Shown here: one piece after another, positions 17,306 through 26,149 of the stretch
How the letters are laid out: every line of letters begins with the position of its first letter
Position numbering within the stretch: the stretch's first letter is position 1
Source of the DNA: Planctomycetota bacterium
GTDB taxonomy: Bacteria; Planctomycetota; Planctomycetia; Pirellulales; Pirellulaceae
DNA length: 64,000 nucleotides
Reading direction: 5' to 3'
Assembly: GCA_014238905.1 (NCBI GenBank)
Contig: JABAAE010000002.1
Coordinates: 390,212-454,211 of the forward strand
Position numbers and translations under genes: made by a program
The notes under the pieces: model-generated
What the model saw: only the letters and a program-made list of their open reading frames with translations
The model's database searches: none
What the model was told of the DNA's origin: nothing

Positions 17306-18634
17306 TCAAGGCATCTCTTCAGCCAAACTCGCCGCCACCAATTCCTTGTCGTTGCGGGCAAAAACACACCGATTGGCATAAGCTGGATGTGACCAGCAAA
17401 CTCCTTTTCGTTGTCTTAGCTGCTGGGTCGTTGGATCGAGTAATTTGGACCGACTGACTTCTTTAAATCCGTCAGGAGACAATTCACCGATGATCAATTC
17501 TCCTCGTTCAGTAAACATCCACGTCTGTTGACCGTTTTCTACGAAATGAATGGTACTCCAGCGAGCATTAGGAACCGCCGAGTCATCCTGCCAAACACGG
17601 TCACCATTTTTGGCCAGAATACAGCGAAACTCACCGTAGCTGTCCACTCCATAAATGTGCTCTCCCTTAAAAACAGGCGTACTGATAATGGAATGCAATG
17701 CCTCTGTTTTTCTTTCATTCCGCCCGCTTCGCCGCCATATTTCAGTGGCAACTGGCTTTTCATTGTCCAAGCGGATCATCAACGAGCCATCATAAAATGA
17801 AGTCACAAACAACCGTCCATTCTCCACGATAGGTGTCGCAATCCCAATGGGCATATTCCTGGGGCGAAACGGAATCTTCCAGAATGGTTTTCCATCAACG
17901 GGGTTGATCCCGACGACATTATCTCCGGTCCAGATCACACAGACATCCTGTTCTCCCTGACGGCAAAGGATGGGGGAAGAATATTGAGCGCGATCATCCA
18001 AAGACCGCCAAATCTCTTTGCCCGTTTTTTTGTGGAATGCGACCAGCGAAGAGCCCTCAGTCCCGAGGTGAACAATAACCAGATCCTTGTAAACCAGCGG
18101 CGAAGCTGCGATTCCCCAAATCGGCATTCGGCGGTCTTTAGAAATTCGATATTCACTGTCGCAATCGACTTCCCAAGTCAATTTGCCGGTATCAACATCG
18201 AAGCACTTTAGATGCCCCATTGTGCCAATTGAAAAGCAGAGGTTCTCATCAACAGTCACCGAGGCACGTGGCCCGGCAACGTAACCAACATTTCGATACT
18301 CACATGGATACCGATGCTTCCAAAGAGGCTTGCCGGTCTCCTCATGAAAACACAGAACCCGCTCGAATTGATCCGGTTCGGTCAGTCGGTCCATAACGAA
18401 AACCCGTCCTGCCGCAACGGTCGGACCACTGTAGCCCGAACCAATGGCAACTCGCCATTTTTTTTTGATTTCCGGTTTGGAAAACTTCTTCACCAAACCG
18501 GTCTCGGCCCAAATTCCGTCGCGATTGGAACCCCGCCATTGCGGCCAATCATCACCCGACACCAATGCCTGCATGAAAAAGGTGGCTATGAAAGCGATGC
18601 AAAATTGCCGCATTCCGTTTTGATTCGTACCCAT
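17306..18634 (-). CDS. Exported PQQ-like beta-propeller protein
   Basis: A 442-residue protein starting MGTNQNGMRQFCIAFIATFF, a Sec signal; a shorter start (18613) would also work. After WPQWRGSNRDGI, typical for planctomycete PQQ-propeller proteins, the chain repeats blades of the type VYKDLVIVHLGTEGSSLVAFHKKTGKEIW and VVGINPVDGKPFWKIPF, with AxDxxTGKxxW-like turns. It resembles BamB-type propellers; no dehydrogenase active-site residues were identified, so a structural or binding role is more likely. It is a single gene, divergent from the sulfatase. Confidence 0.88.
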   Translation of the reverse strand: MGTNQNGMRQFCIAFIATFFMQALVSGDDWPQWRGSNRDGIWAETGLVKKFSKPEIKKKWRVAIGSGYSGPTVAAGRVFVMDRLTEPDQFERVLCFHEETGKPLWKHRYPCEYRNVGYVAGPRASVTVDENLCFSIGTMGHLKCFDVDTGKLTWEVDCDSEYRISKDRRMPIWGIAASPLVYKDLVIVHLGTEGSSLVAFHKKTGKEIWRSLDDRAQYSSPILCRQGEQDVCVIWTGDNVVGINPVDGKPFWKIPFRPRNMPIGIATPIVENGRLFVTSFYDGSLMIRLDNEKPVATEIWRRSGRNERKTEALHSIISTPVFKGEHIYGVDSYGEFRCILAKNGDRVWQDDSAVPNARWSTIHFVENGQQTWMFTERGELIIGELSPDGFKEVSRSKLLDPTTQQLRQRKGVCWSHPAYANRCVFARNDKELVAASLAEEMP

Positions 18635-18818
18635 TTGCAGTTCGCCCCGTTTTCCATTCATTTGATTTATCCCACGATGCATGAATAACCTAGTAAGATG
18701 TAGTCATCATAACCAACCTCCAACCCCTGCGAGAAGGCTATCACTTCTGCCGGCGTTTCAAACTCAAATGCCACCACAGCCACCCCATTTTTCTCTCCTT
18801 GCCGGAAGGGCCTGATTC

Positions 18819-20300
18819 ATGCAATTATTGCTTTCGTCCAAGAAATACCAATTGATCTTGGTTCTGATTCTGATATCCGCACCTTTGCTGACTGGCGCAT
18901 TCCAACACCTGCAAGCAGGTGGTCCTATTCAAAAAAAGAACGTGCTGCTGATTATTGCGGACGACCTGACAGCCACAGCCTTAGGGTGTTATGGCAACCG
19001 TCAATGCCGCACACCTCATATCGATAAACTGGCAAGCAGGGGGATTCGATTCGAAAATGCCTACTGTCAATTTCCGGTATGCGGTCCCTCCCGTGCTGCC
19101 ATGATGTCCGGTATGTACTGCCAGAATATCGGTGTGATTGGAAACGGAGCTTCGGATCGATTCACCGCCAATCTTGGAAACCGACCGTCATTAGGACAGC
19201 ATTTCAAAAACCATGGATGGTACTCAGCCCGGGTCAGCAAAATTTATCATATGCGAGTGCCAGGAGACATCACAGCAGGTGTCGATGGACCGGACCACAA
19301 AGCATCCTGGGATGATGCGTTTAATTGCCAGGGTCCAGAGTGGATGTCCGCAGGAAAGCACGAGCACCTTAGCAACGAAAAACTCAAGCGGATACCTGAA
19401 CAACACTACAAACTCGGTTTTGGAGGAGCATTCTACACGGTCCGGACGCAAAGCGCTGCTGGCGATTTTCAGCCTGACAAAATTGCCGCTGACAAAGCGA
19501 TTCAGTTATTGAAATCCAATAAAAATTCCCCATTTTTTATAGCAGTCGGATTCGTTCGTCCGCACGTGCCACTTGTGGCTCCAGAAAAATATTTTGAAGA
19601 CTACCCTGCGTCCAATCTTTCACTTCCCGAGAAAATCCAAAACGACTGGCAGGACATCCCCAAGGCTGGGATCAGCAAGAACACAAAATCAATCGGACTG
19701 AATGACCAGATTGGAAAACAAAAAAAAATTCTCCAGGCCTATTATGCTTCGGTCGCGTATATGGATCATCAGGTTGGTCGGGTCCTGACGGAACTGGATC
19801 GACTCGGCCTCAGAAACAACACCATCGTTATTTTCAAAAGCGACCACGGTTACCATCTCGGGGAGCATGATTTCTGGCAAAAAATGAGCCTCCATGAAGA
19901 ATCGACTCGCATCCCCCTGATCGTTTCCATGCCCGGTGGCAGCCATGCTGGCAAATCATCTTGTTTGGTCGAGGCCATTGACCTTTTTCCGACACTATCC
20001 GCCATTTGCGGGATACCGATTCCGGAACACTGCCAAGGTAAAGACCTCCGACGTGTCCTTCAGAATCCCAACCACAAGGTGCGAGATACAGCTTATTGCA
20101 TGACCGGTCGGGGCCACATGATACGCTCTTCGCGGTGGGCCTATATCCAGTACAAAGACGGCAGCAACGAATTGTATGACATGAAAAATGACCCACAACA
20201 AATTACCAATTTAGCAAACGCCGCATCACATCGAACAACTCTAAATCAAATGAAGACCATCTTGGCCGACAAATTACAATCGTTTGCCGGTCCGGATTGA
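18819..20300 (+). CDS. Exported type I sulfatase (iduronate-2-sulfatase-like)
   Basis: A 493-residue enzyme with signal peptide (YQLILVLILISAPLLTGAF), the metal-binding LLIIADDL (D48, D49), and the formylglycine signature C88-G-P-S-R in QFPVCGPSRAAMMSG. Further support comes from RPHVPLVAPEKYF and IVIFKSDHGYHLGEHDFWQK, the C-terminal metal site (DHGYHLGEH). It would hydrolyse sulfate esters on polysaccharide or glycosaminoglycan; the substrate cannot be told from sequence. A GGAAGGG ribosome site sits nine bases before the ATG. Cysteine conversion needs an anaerobic or aerobic maturase encoded elsewhere. Confidence 0.95.
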   Translation: MQLLLSSKKYQLILVLILISAPLLTGAFQHLQAGGPIQKKNVLLIIADDLTATALGCYGNRQCRTPHIDKLASRGIRFENAYCQFPVCGPSRAAMMSGMYCQNIGVIGNGASDRFTANLGNRPSLGQHFKNHGWYSARVSKIYHMRVPGDITAGVDGPDHKASWDDAFNCQGPEWMSAGKHEHLSNEKLKRIPEQHYKLGFGGAFYTVRTQSAAGDFQPDKIAADKAIQLLKSNKNSPFFIAVGFVRPHVPLVAPEKYFEDYPASNLSLPEKIQNDWQDIPKAGISKNTKSIGLNDQIGKQKKILQAYYASVAYMDHQVGRVLTELDRLGLRNNTIVIFKSDHGYHLGEHDFWQKMSLHEESTRIPLIVSMPGGSHAGKSSCLVEAIDLFPTLSAICGIPIPEHCQGKDLRRVLQNPNHKVRDTAYCMTGRGHMIRSSRWAYIQYKDGSNELYDMKNDPQQITNLANAASHRTTLNQMKTILADKLQSFAGPD

Positions 20301-20491
20301 TTCCGCTGCCTGGCACCAATTGGTGGCCCCAGTTAAACATCGCCTGCCACTTCGGACGATGCCGAGGATAAATCGCATTGGGAAAAATTCCTGTTTTTGG
20401 AACTGCATCGCTTTTAAACCGATGAAATCAAAGTTAGCCTGAACAATTGACGTCCGGCATCTCCTTCCCGTTTCTTAACAGCTATAATCTC

Positions 20492-21793
20492 ATGTTGCAT
20501 CGAAGAAAATTCATAGGCATCACCGCCGCTGCCACCGCCACCAGCTATTTTGTGAATCCGACCGCGGCGATCGGTTCCAATTCACCGAATGAACGATTGA
20601 ACATCGCCTGCGTGGGTGCAACCAATCGTGCAGGTGCCAATATTGCTGCTTTAAAGAGCCAAAACATCGCTGCAATTGCTGACATTGATTCCAATTTACT
20701 TGAAAAAGGCTGTGCGCCTTACGCCGGAGTTCGCAAGTACAACGACTTCCGAGTGATGTTGGAAAAAGAAGCGGACCGTATCGATGCAGTCGTAGTGGGG
20801 ACACCTGACCATACTCACGCACCGGCTGCCGCGATGGCGATGCGACTTGGAAAACACTGTTATTGCGAAAAGCCGTTGGCCCATACGGTGAAGGAGGCAC
20901 GAGTCCTGTCGGAATTGGCAACAGCCAAAAAATTAAAAACACAAATGGGAACTCAAATCCATTCGCTCGACAATTATCGCCGAGTCGTTGAGGCGATTCA
21001 AGGCGGAATGATTGGGGACGTCAAAGAGGCTCATGTCTGGTCCAATGCCCGATATTCTGGCGCCAAGTTCGAGACGGCGGAAAAGCCCCGCAATGTAGAT
21101 TGGGATCTCTGGTTAGGTCCCGCCGTCGATCGACCCTATAGCAAGAACGTTCATCCCTTTAACTGGCGTCGTTTCTGGGATTATGGAACTGGAGCTTTGG
21201 GCGACTTTGGATGTCATTTCATGGACCTAACCCATTGGGCACTTAAATTGAAGCATCCTGACAAGATCACTTCCCGGGGAGAACCACTCGACCCGGTCAC
21301 ACCTCCTGATTGGTGTATCGTGGACTATGAGTATCCGGCGAGGGAAAAAATGCCCGCGCTGAAACTGACATGGTACGACGGGGGCAAACGCCCTCCCCTT
21401 CTGAAGCAACTGAAGGAAGAAAATGGAGACAAGCTGAACTGGGCTTTGGGTGCCGGTCAACTCTTCATTGGATCCAAGGGGATGATTATTTCCAATTACA
21501 CCAAACATCAGCTGCTACCTGAGGACCGATTCTTGGATGCAAAAAGACCCGATCAATGGATTCCAAAATCGATTGGACATCACAACGAATGGATCGATGC
21601 GATAAAAAATGACAAGACGACAACCTGCAACTTTGACTATTCCGGAGCGTTAAGCGAAGCGGTGCTTCTGGGCGTGGTCTCTTTTAAGAGCGGCCAATCA
21701 ATCGAATGGGACGCCGAAAATTTGAAAGTCAAAAATGACGCAGGGGCCCAGAACCTCATTCACAAGGAATATCGGAAAGGCTGGGATCTTTAA
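20492..21793 (+). CDS. Gfo/Idh/MocA family oxidoreductase with Tat leader
   Basis: A 433-residue protein. It begins MLHRRKFIGITAAATATSYF, a twin-arginine leader, so it should be exported folded. The Rossmann domain starts at NIACVGATNRAGANIAAL (GxxxRxG-like), with the family EKP motif in GKHCYCEKPLAHTVKEAR (Lys active site). The C-terminal domain includes NWRRFWDYGTGALGDFGCHFMD, common in planctomycete members. Such proteins oxidise or epimerise sugars using NAD(P); substrate unknown. The stop codon is immediately followed by the ATG of the next gene (TAAATG), so the two are translationally coupled. Confidence 0.93.
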   Translation: MLHRRKFIGITAAATATSYFVNPTAAIGSNSPNERLNIACVGATNRAGANIAALKSQNIAAIADIDSNLLEKGCAPYAGVRKYNDFRVMLEKEADRIDAVVVGTPDHTHAPAAAMAMRLGKHCYCEKPLAHTVKEARVLSELATAKKLKTQMGTQIHSLDNYRRVVEAIQGGMIGDVKEAHVWSNARYSGAKFETAEKPRNVDWDLWLGPAVDRPYSKNVHPFNWRRFWDYGTGALGDFGCHFMDLTHWALKLKHPDKITSRGEPLDPVTPPDWCIVDYEYPAREKMPALKLTWYDGGKRPPLLKQLKEENGDKLNWALGAGQLFIGSKGMIISNYTKHQLLPEDRFLDAKRPDQWIPKSIGHHNEWIDAIKNDKTTTCNFDYSGALSEAVLLGVVSFKSGQSIEWDAENLKVKNDAGAQNLIHKEYRKGWDL

Positions 21794-23641
21794 ATGCGAC
21801 CGTCAAAAGACGTGTTTACCACCGCCATGGTGGCGATGGTTTTGTTGGCCTCGGTCCATTGGCCAGTCGATCCGGTCTGGGGGCAAAACTCAACCCGAAA
21901 GAATCGAGTCACCCCCAATTCTCTGGCTCAACGGGTCGGTACCGGCGTGAAGTGGTCTCAATCGCTGGAAGAAGCGCAACAACGATCCAAAAAATCCGGC
22001 AAGCCAGTTTTTTGGTATGTCTCGTCGGTTCCAGGTACTTTTATGGACCGCAAAGCAGAAATCAACGTCTACATGCTCGGTGGGTTGTTCTCGTGGCCTC
22101 CAATCATCGAAATGTTGAATCAACATTTTGTACCCGTTCGGGAAAAACCAAAACCTCGGAAAAATCCATTTGATTTATTGCCGTACCAATTTGTCGAACC
22201 TGGCTTCCTGATCATTGAACCGGCCGGCAAAGTCATCGCTAAGGTGGATCGCCTGACGACACTGCACTACCAGTGGCTTTCAGAGCTCCTCGCCGAAAAG
22301 CTCGCATCGTTGGGCAAAACCGTCAAAATCCCCGCGGCCCCTGGTTTTTTTGATTCTTTCTCGAAATCCTCCGATCAGTGGATCGATCCCAATGGGCCAG
22401 ACTTCCCAAAGAATACCACTAACCTGTTGCTCAGCGGAATGATTGCCTTTCGAAAAGGGAAACACGCAGCGGCAAAACAAAAATGGCTGAAAGCATCCCA
22501 AGCTGAACCGGAACATCCGCTGGCTTGGAAAGCCGCACTCGAAGCCCAAGGAATCGGACCATTTGTTCGAGGATTTGAGACGTATCGAAAACTGAAACCC
22601 GAGGCGTTAAGAGCGGGCATCGATTCAGCTGGCAGCTCAGCTCCGAAAGGCACGTACACGAAATCTGAAATGCTCGCTCTTAGCGTTGATTTTCTGCTGG
22701 GTATGCAAAGAGAGGATGGTGCCTTTACAGACAGCGATTACGACTTTGGGGGTACTGATAGCCTGCCCAATGTGCATGTCGCAGTGACGTCCCTGGTCGG
22801 CATGGCGTTGTTGGCGGCGAGACCGACTGCTGCAAAGCAAAAGGAACGAATAGAATCCGCATTGCAGCGGATCAACCGCTTTGTCTCCGACAATGGAAAC
22901 ATCAACCTGGCCGACCGAGACGAGATTCTTTGGGCACATGCCTATCGACTACGATTTCTTGCCAGGCTGCGACAGGATAAAAGATTTGTCAATCTCCATG
23001 CAGCGGTTGCCAAAGAACTGTCCGAAGCCACTTCAGATCTTGAAAACATTCAGTTGAAAACCGGGAATTGGTACCATGAGTACAACAATCCATTCGTAAC
23101 GGCCACCGCCTTGTGCGCGTTACACGAGGCTCAAACCGCCGGTGCTCCAATTAACCGGGACAAGATCAATCGAGGCGTCGAGTCACTTCTGCGTGATCGA
23201 AAGAAAAATGGAGCGTATCCCTATTATTCTTCGCGACGTTCCCAAACAGGTCGAGAGCGTGACCTCAACCAATTGCTGCAGGCTTCCGCCGGTCGCATGC
23301 CGGTTTGCGAACTTTCATTGGTGCTCTGGAAACGGAAAAATCAGAAAGATCTTTTGGCGGCGGTCACCCGATCCCTGGATAACCATCGACATCTTGCCTC
23401 TGGCTACAAGTACGACAATCACACCTCCAACATGGCGTATGGCGGTTTTTTCTTTTGGTATGACATGCGGGGTCGCAGCGAAGCGATTCGGGGAATCACC
23501 GATCGATCCGTCCGGGATTCATTGATGGAACGGCAACAAAAGCTAATTATGAATTTACCGGAATTAGATGGCTGTTTTGTTGATTCCCACGAACTAGGCA
23601 GGTGCTACGGTACGGCGATGGCAATTCTGTCAATGCAATAA
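21794..23641 (+). CDS. Exported thioredoxin-fold plus alpha-toroid repeat protein
   Basis: A 615-residue protein with signal peptide (MVAMVLLASVHWPVDPVWG). Residues about 50-170 look like a thioredoxin-like domain (VKWSQSLEEAQQRSKKSGKPVFWYV, EPGFLIIEPAGKVIAKV), but the CxxC is replaced by SSVPG, so no redox activity is expected. A helical TPR-like segment follows (about 200-260; KGKHAAAKQKWLKASQAEPEHPLAWKAA). The rest is an alpha-alpha toroid with prenyltransferase/squalene-cyclase-type repeats (FLLGMQREDGAFTDSDYDFG, FVTATALCALHEA, LLRDRKKNGAYPYYSS). It is coupled to the oxidoreductase upstream. The domain mix is unusual; function unknown. Confidence 0.75.
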   Translation: MRPSKDVFTTAMVAMVLLASVHWPVDPVWGQNSTRKNRVTPNSLAQRVGTGVKWSQSLEEAQQRSKKSGKPVFWYVSSVPGTFMDRKAEINVYMLGGLFSWPPIIEMLNQHFVPVREKPKPRKNPFDLLPYQFVEPGFLIIEPAGKVIAKVDRLTTLHYQWLSELLAEKLASLGKTVKIPAAPGFFDSFSKSSDQWIDPNGPDFPKNTTNLLLSGMIAFRKGKHAAAKQKWLKASQAEPEHPLAWKAALEAQGIGPFVRGFETYRKLKPEALRAGIDSAGSSAPKGTYTKSEMLALSVDFLLGMQREDGAFTDSDYDFGGTDSLPNVHVAVTSLVGMALLAARPTAAKQKERIESALQRINRFVSDNGNINLADRDEILWAHAYRLRFLARLRQDKRFVNLHAAVAKELSEATSDLENIQLKTGNWYHEYNNPFVTATALCALHEAQTAGAPINRDKINRGVESLLRDRKKNGAYPYYSSRRSQTGRERDLNQLLQASAGRMPVCELSLVLWKRKNQKDLLAAVTRSLDNHRHLASGYKYDNHTSNMAYGGFFFWYDMRGRSEAIRGITDRSVRDSLMERQQKLIMNLPELDGCFVDSHELGRCYGTAMAILSMQ

Positions 23642-23761
23642 TCCCTCTGGGACTATTTGTTAAAAACGAGTTAACTGGGTGTTTCCAAACCTGTAATCTT
23701 AATTAAATTAGAGATCAATCGCCGGTGCCGACCCGGCCTAATCCATGGGACGATAACAACG

Positions 23762-24214
23762 TTGTCTAAACTCTGTTTTGAAGATTTAAATGTAGACGAC
23801 CACTGGACGACGCCCGCCAGAACCGTAACAGAATCGGACGTCGTTCAATTCGCAACGACCACCGGCGATTTCAACCCTCTGCATATTGACCATGAATTTG
23901 CCGCAACTGGTCCCTTTAAGAAACCGATCGCCCATGGGTTACTCGGAATTTCATGGGTCGCCGGACTCGGTTGTAATTCGCCTCGGGTCAATACGGTGGC
24001 ATTTGTTGCGATCAGAAATTGGTCATTTTTGCGACCTGTTTATTTTGGTGACACGATCCATGTGGAAACGAGCGTTTCCGAAAAAGGACCGATTGGCAAG
24101 CGCGCCGGAACGGTGATTTGGAACCATGCCGTTCTGAATCAAAAAGGGAAATTGGTTCAACAGGGTATTTTTGAGACTTTGGTAGCGGTTCGAGAGACTG
24201 CCAGCATCGGGTGA
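23762..24214 (+). CDS. MaoC-like (R)-specific enoyl hydratase
   Basis: A 150-residue hot-dog-fold protein. The hydratase motif TGDFNPLHIDHEFAATGPFKKPIAHGLL contains the catalytic Asp and His (DxNPxHxD...AHG). It would hydrate trans-2-enoyl-CoA or a related thioester. The best start is the TTG at 23762, giving MSKLCFEDLNVDDHW; the spacing and N-terminus suit the family, but there is no good ribosome site. Single gene. Confidence 0.88.
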   Translation: MSKLCFEDLNVDDHWTTPARTVTESDVVQFATTTGDFNPLHIDHEFAATGPFKKPIAHGLLGISWVAGLGCNSPRVNTVAFVAIRNWSFLRPVYFGDTIHVETSVSEKGPIGKRAGTVIWNHAVLNQKGKLVQQGIFETLVAVRETASIG

Positions 24215-24582
24215 CCCTAAGGAAAATCCGGTTTCATTTAGAGCTAAGCGGAGATGCGTGAGCATTGGATTGCAGATCTAGTGTGTTCATTCGTCTTCGC
24301 ACGACCTTGTGCGGTACCACTGCTAGGCCCGCGTCGCGTATCGTCCGCTTGCCCCTGGCATGTTAATGCGAGACGGCACGGCATTCTCCTGATTCTTTCC
24401 CAGTCATTGTACATTCGATGCCGAATCGAGAAGTCATGGCTGGCATTGACAGCACCTAACTGCCAGCGGTCCTCGAGCGTTACCGACCCGTGAGAACTGT
24501 TTGTAAACATGTATTGCCGCAGGTGCTTGCTTTTGCGAATATCCCTAATCAGGTTCGGCAAAATGTAGTGTCGAGTCGTTCG
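24215..24582. other. Gene-free stretch before the polysaccharide locus
   Basis: Frames on both strands here are Cys/Arg-rich with no domain. The locus promoter should be here; no clear pair of boxes was recognised. Confidence 0.4.
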
Positions 24583-26130
24583 ATGATTGCCCTGGAACAG
24601 GCGAAAATGTTAGGTTTTAAGATTAATCAATCTAAAAAATACAGGCGTACTAAGAGAATTTACCTTGGTATCCTGCTGACATTAACGCTCACCCTCTGTT
24701 TGAGTCTTTGTGTCCCTACCGGACCCGCAGAAACACAAACCAGTCTTCCTTTGGTCTTCTCCCCAAACCGAATCAATTTGCCGTCACCGGCAACGGCCAC
24801 TGCCAAACAGGAAAAACCGGGTCAATCGCAATTATTGCGGGCGTTCTACGATCAGCTGGCTGAGACAGCCTTGGCCGGAACGCTTGAGGAAGTGGCAGCC
24901 CAAACCCCGCTCATCAGCCCATTGTGGTCATCGGCGGCAACAGCGGAGATTCGGCAAAGCCTTCTGGGTGAAGCGGACGGCATCGCAGAAGGGCGTCTAT
25001 CTTTGACTCCCTCGGAAGACGTTTCCAATGGATCACCGAATTCAGACCATCTGACCTATACCTTGTCGATTCGGGGCAGCGGCTCTGTTGATGAAGCGCT
25101 TTTTTTGAGATGTATTTCAAAAAAAATCGCCCAACAGATTTGTCCTCAACACGATTCTCAACAAATCAGCACCTATGTGAAGACGATTCGAGACCATTTG
25201 TTGACGGCTGAAAAACAGAACAAACAATTACGGGAATCGATCAATATCACGTTTCAAAGATATCTGGGCTCGCAGAAAAAACAGGTGCACGAGGATTCTG
25301 GAGACGAATCTGCAAAGCACCAGGAAAATGTGGCTGAGGATTGGGAGCTCAATAAACTCCTGCAACAACGAAGCTTGACGGTAGAAGAGTACAATGCAAA
25401 TCAAAAAACCGATTTTGCCAGTAAAGAATCAATTCAAAAGCGATTATTCCAACGAATTCAATACCTTGATCAGGCAATTCAGAGCCTCAAGGACGTCAAT
25501 AAAACGCAGGCACGGCAGTTCGCTGAAAATGGAGGTCGTGCTGAAAAAGCGACCTTCGCCGATACCAGTTCGATTAATGTGCAGCCTTTTGAGCTCGAAA
25601 CCATTCGATCTGACGTTGCATTGCTGAATAATAAAATGGATCTGACGGATTTAAAGAACAAGGAAAATATCGATTCCATTTCCAATTTGTCCAGCATCAT
25701 CGATACCCAGTCATCAGAGTTGCGTCTCGGGACAATAAGCCGATCTGCTGTCACTCGGGGTAATACCGGCAGAAGCTGGATTTACTTGTTGTTCAGCGCG
25801 GCCATCAGCACCGTCATCGTTATGCGAATACCATCCACTGCGTTTGGTCGGTATTTTCCGAATACAAACAGGCTGGAAAAAATCCTGCAAGTTCCGGTCA
25901 TTGGAACTGCGGCACTTCCGAAATCAGAAATAACATCTCACCCTGTTCAAATCGTAAGACAATCACAAATGGTGCATTACCTGACTCGCACCTGTGAAGC
26001 GATCCTGTTAATCAGCATTACGATCGTGTTTTGTTTGGTCCTGATGAAAACCGATCCTGGAATGGGAATACTCACTCAACCAGCGATGTTATTAGAACAG
26101 TCGCTTCATGCCATCGTTACCCCTCATTAA
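24583..26130 (+). CDS. Wzz/CpsC-like polysaccharide chain-length protein
   Basis: About 515 residues counted from the ATG at 24583 (ATG 24607 is equally possible; a GTG at 24490 is less likely). Layout: a short cytoplasmic basic N-terminus, span 1 (IYLGILLTLTLTLCLSLCV), a long extracytoplasmic region rich in charged helices (coiled coil around 200-330), span 2 (SWIYLLFSAAISTVIVM), a cytoplasmic loop with RLEKILQVPVIGTAALP, and span 3 (AILLISITIVFCLVLM). The VPVIGTAALP loop matches the LGLPVLGxIP motif of polysaccharide co-polymerases (Wzz, CpsC, Wzc N-terminal part). It should set polymer length at the inner membrane. First gene of a four-gene set; the next begins 19 bases later. Confidence 0.75.
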   Translation: MIALEQAKMLGFKINQSKKYRRTKRIYLGILLTLTLTLCLSLCVPTGPAETQTSLPLVFSPNRINLPSPATATAKQEKPGQSQLLRAFYDQLAETALAGTLEEVAAQTPLISPLWSSAATAEIRQSLLGEADGIAEGRLSLTPSEDVSNGSPNSDHLTYTLSIRGSGSVDEALFLRCISKKIAQQICPQHDSQQISTYVKTIRDHLLTAEKQNKQLRESINITFQRYLGSQKKQVHEDSGDESAKHQENVAEDWELNKLLQQRSLTVEEYNANQKTDFASKESIQKRLFQRIQYLDQAIQSLKDVNKTQARQFAENGGRAEKATFADTSSINVQPFELETIRSDVALLNNKMDLTDLKNKENIDSISNLSSIIDTQSSELRLGTISRSAVTRGNTGRSWIYLLFSAAISTVIVMRIPSTAFGRYFPNTNRLEKILQVPVIGTAALPKSEITSHPVQIVRQSQMVHYLTRTCEAILLISITIVFCLVLMKTDPGMGILTQPAMLLEQSLHAIVTPH

Positions 26131-26149
26131 GTACTTTGCAGCAATAAAT

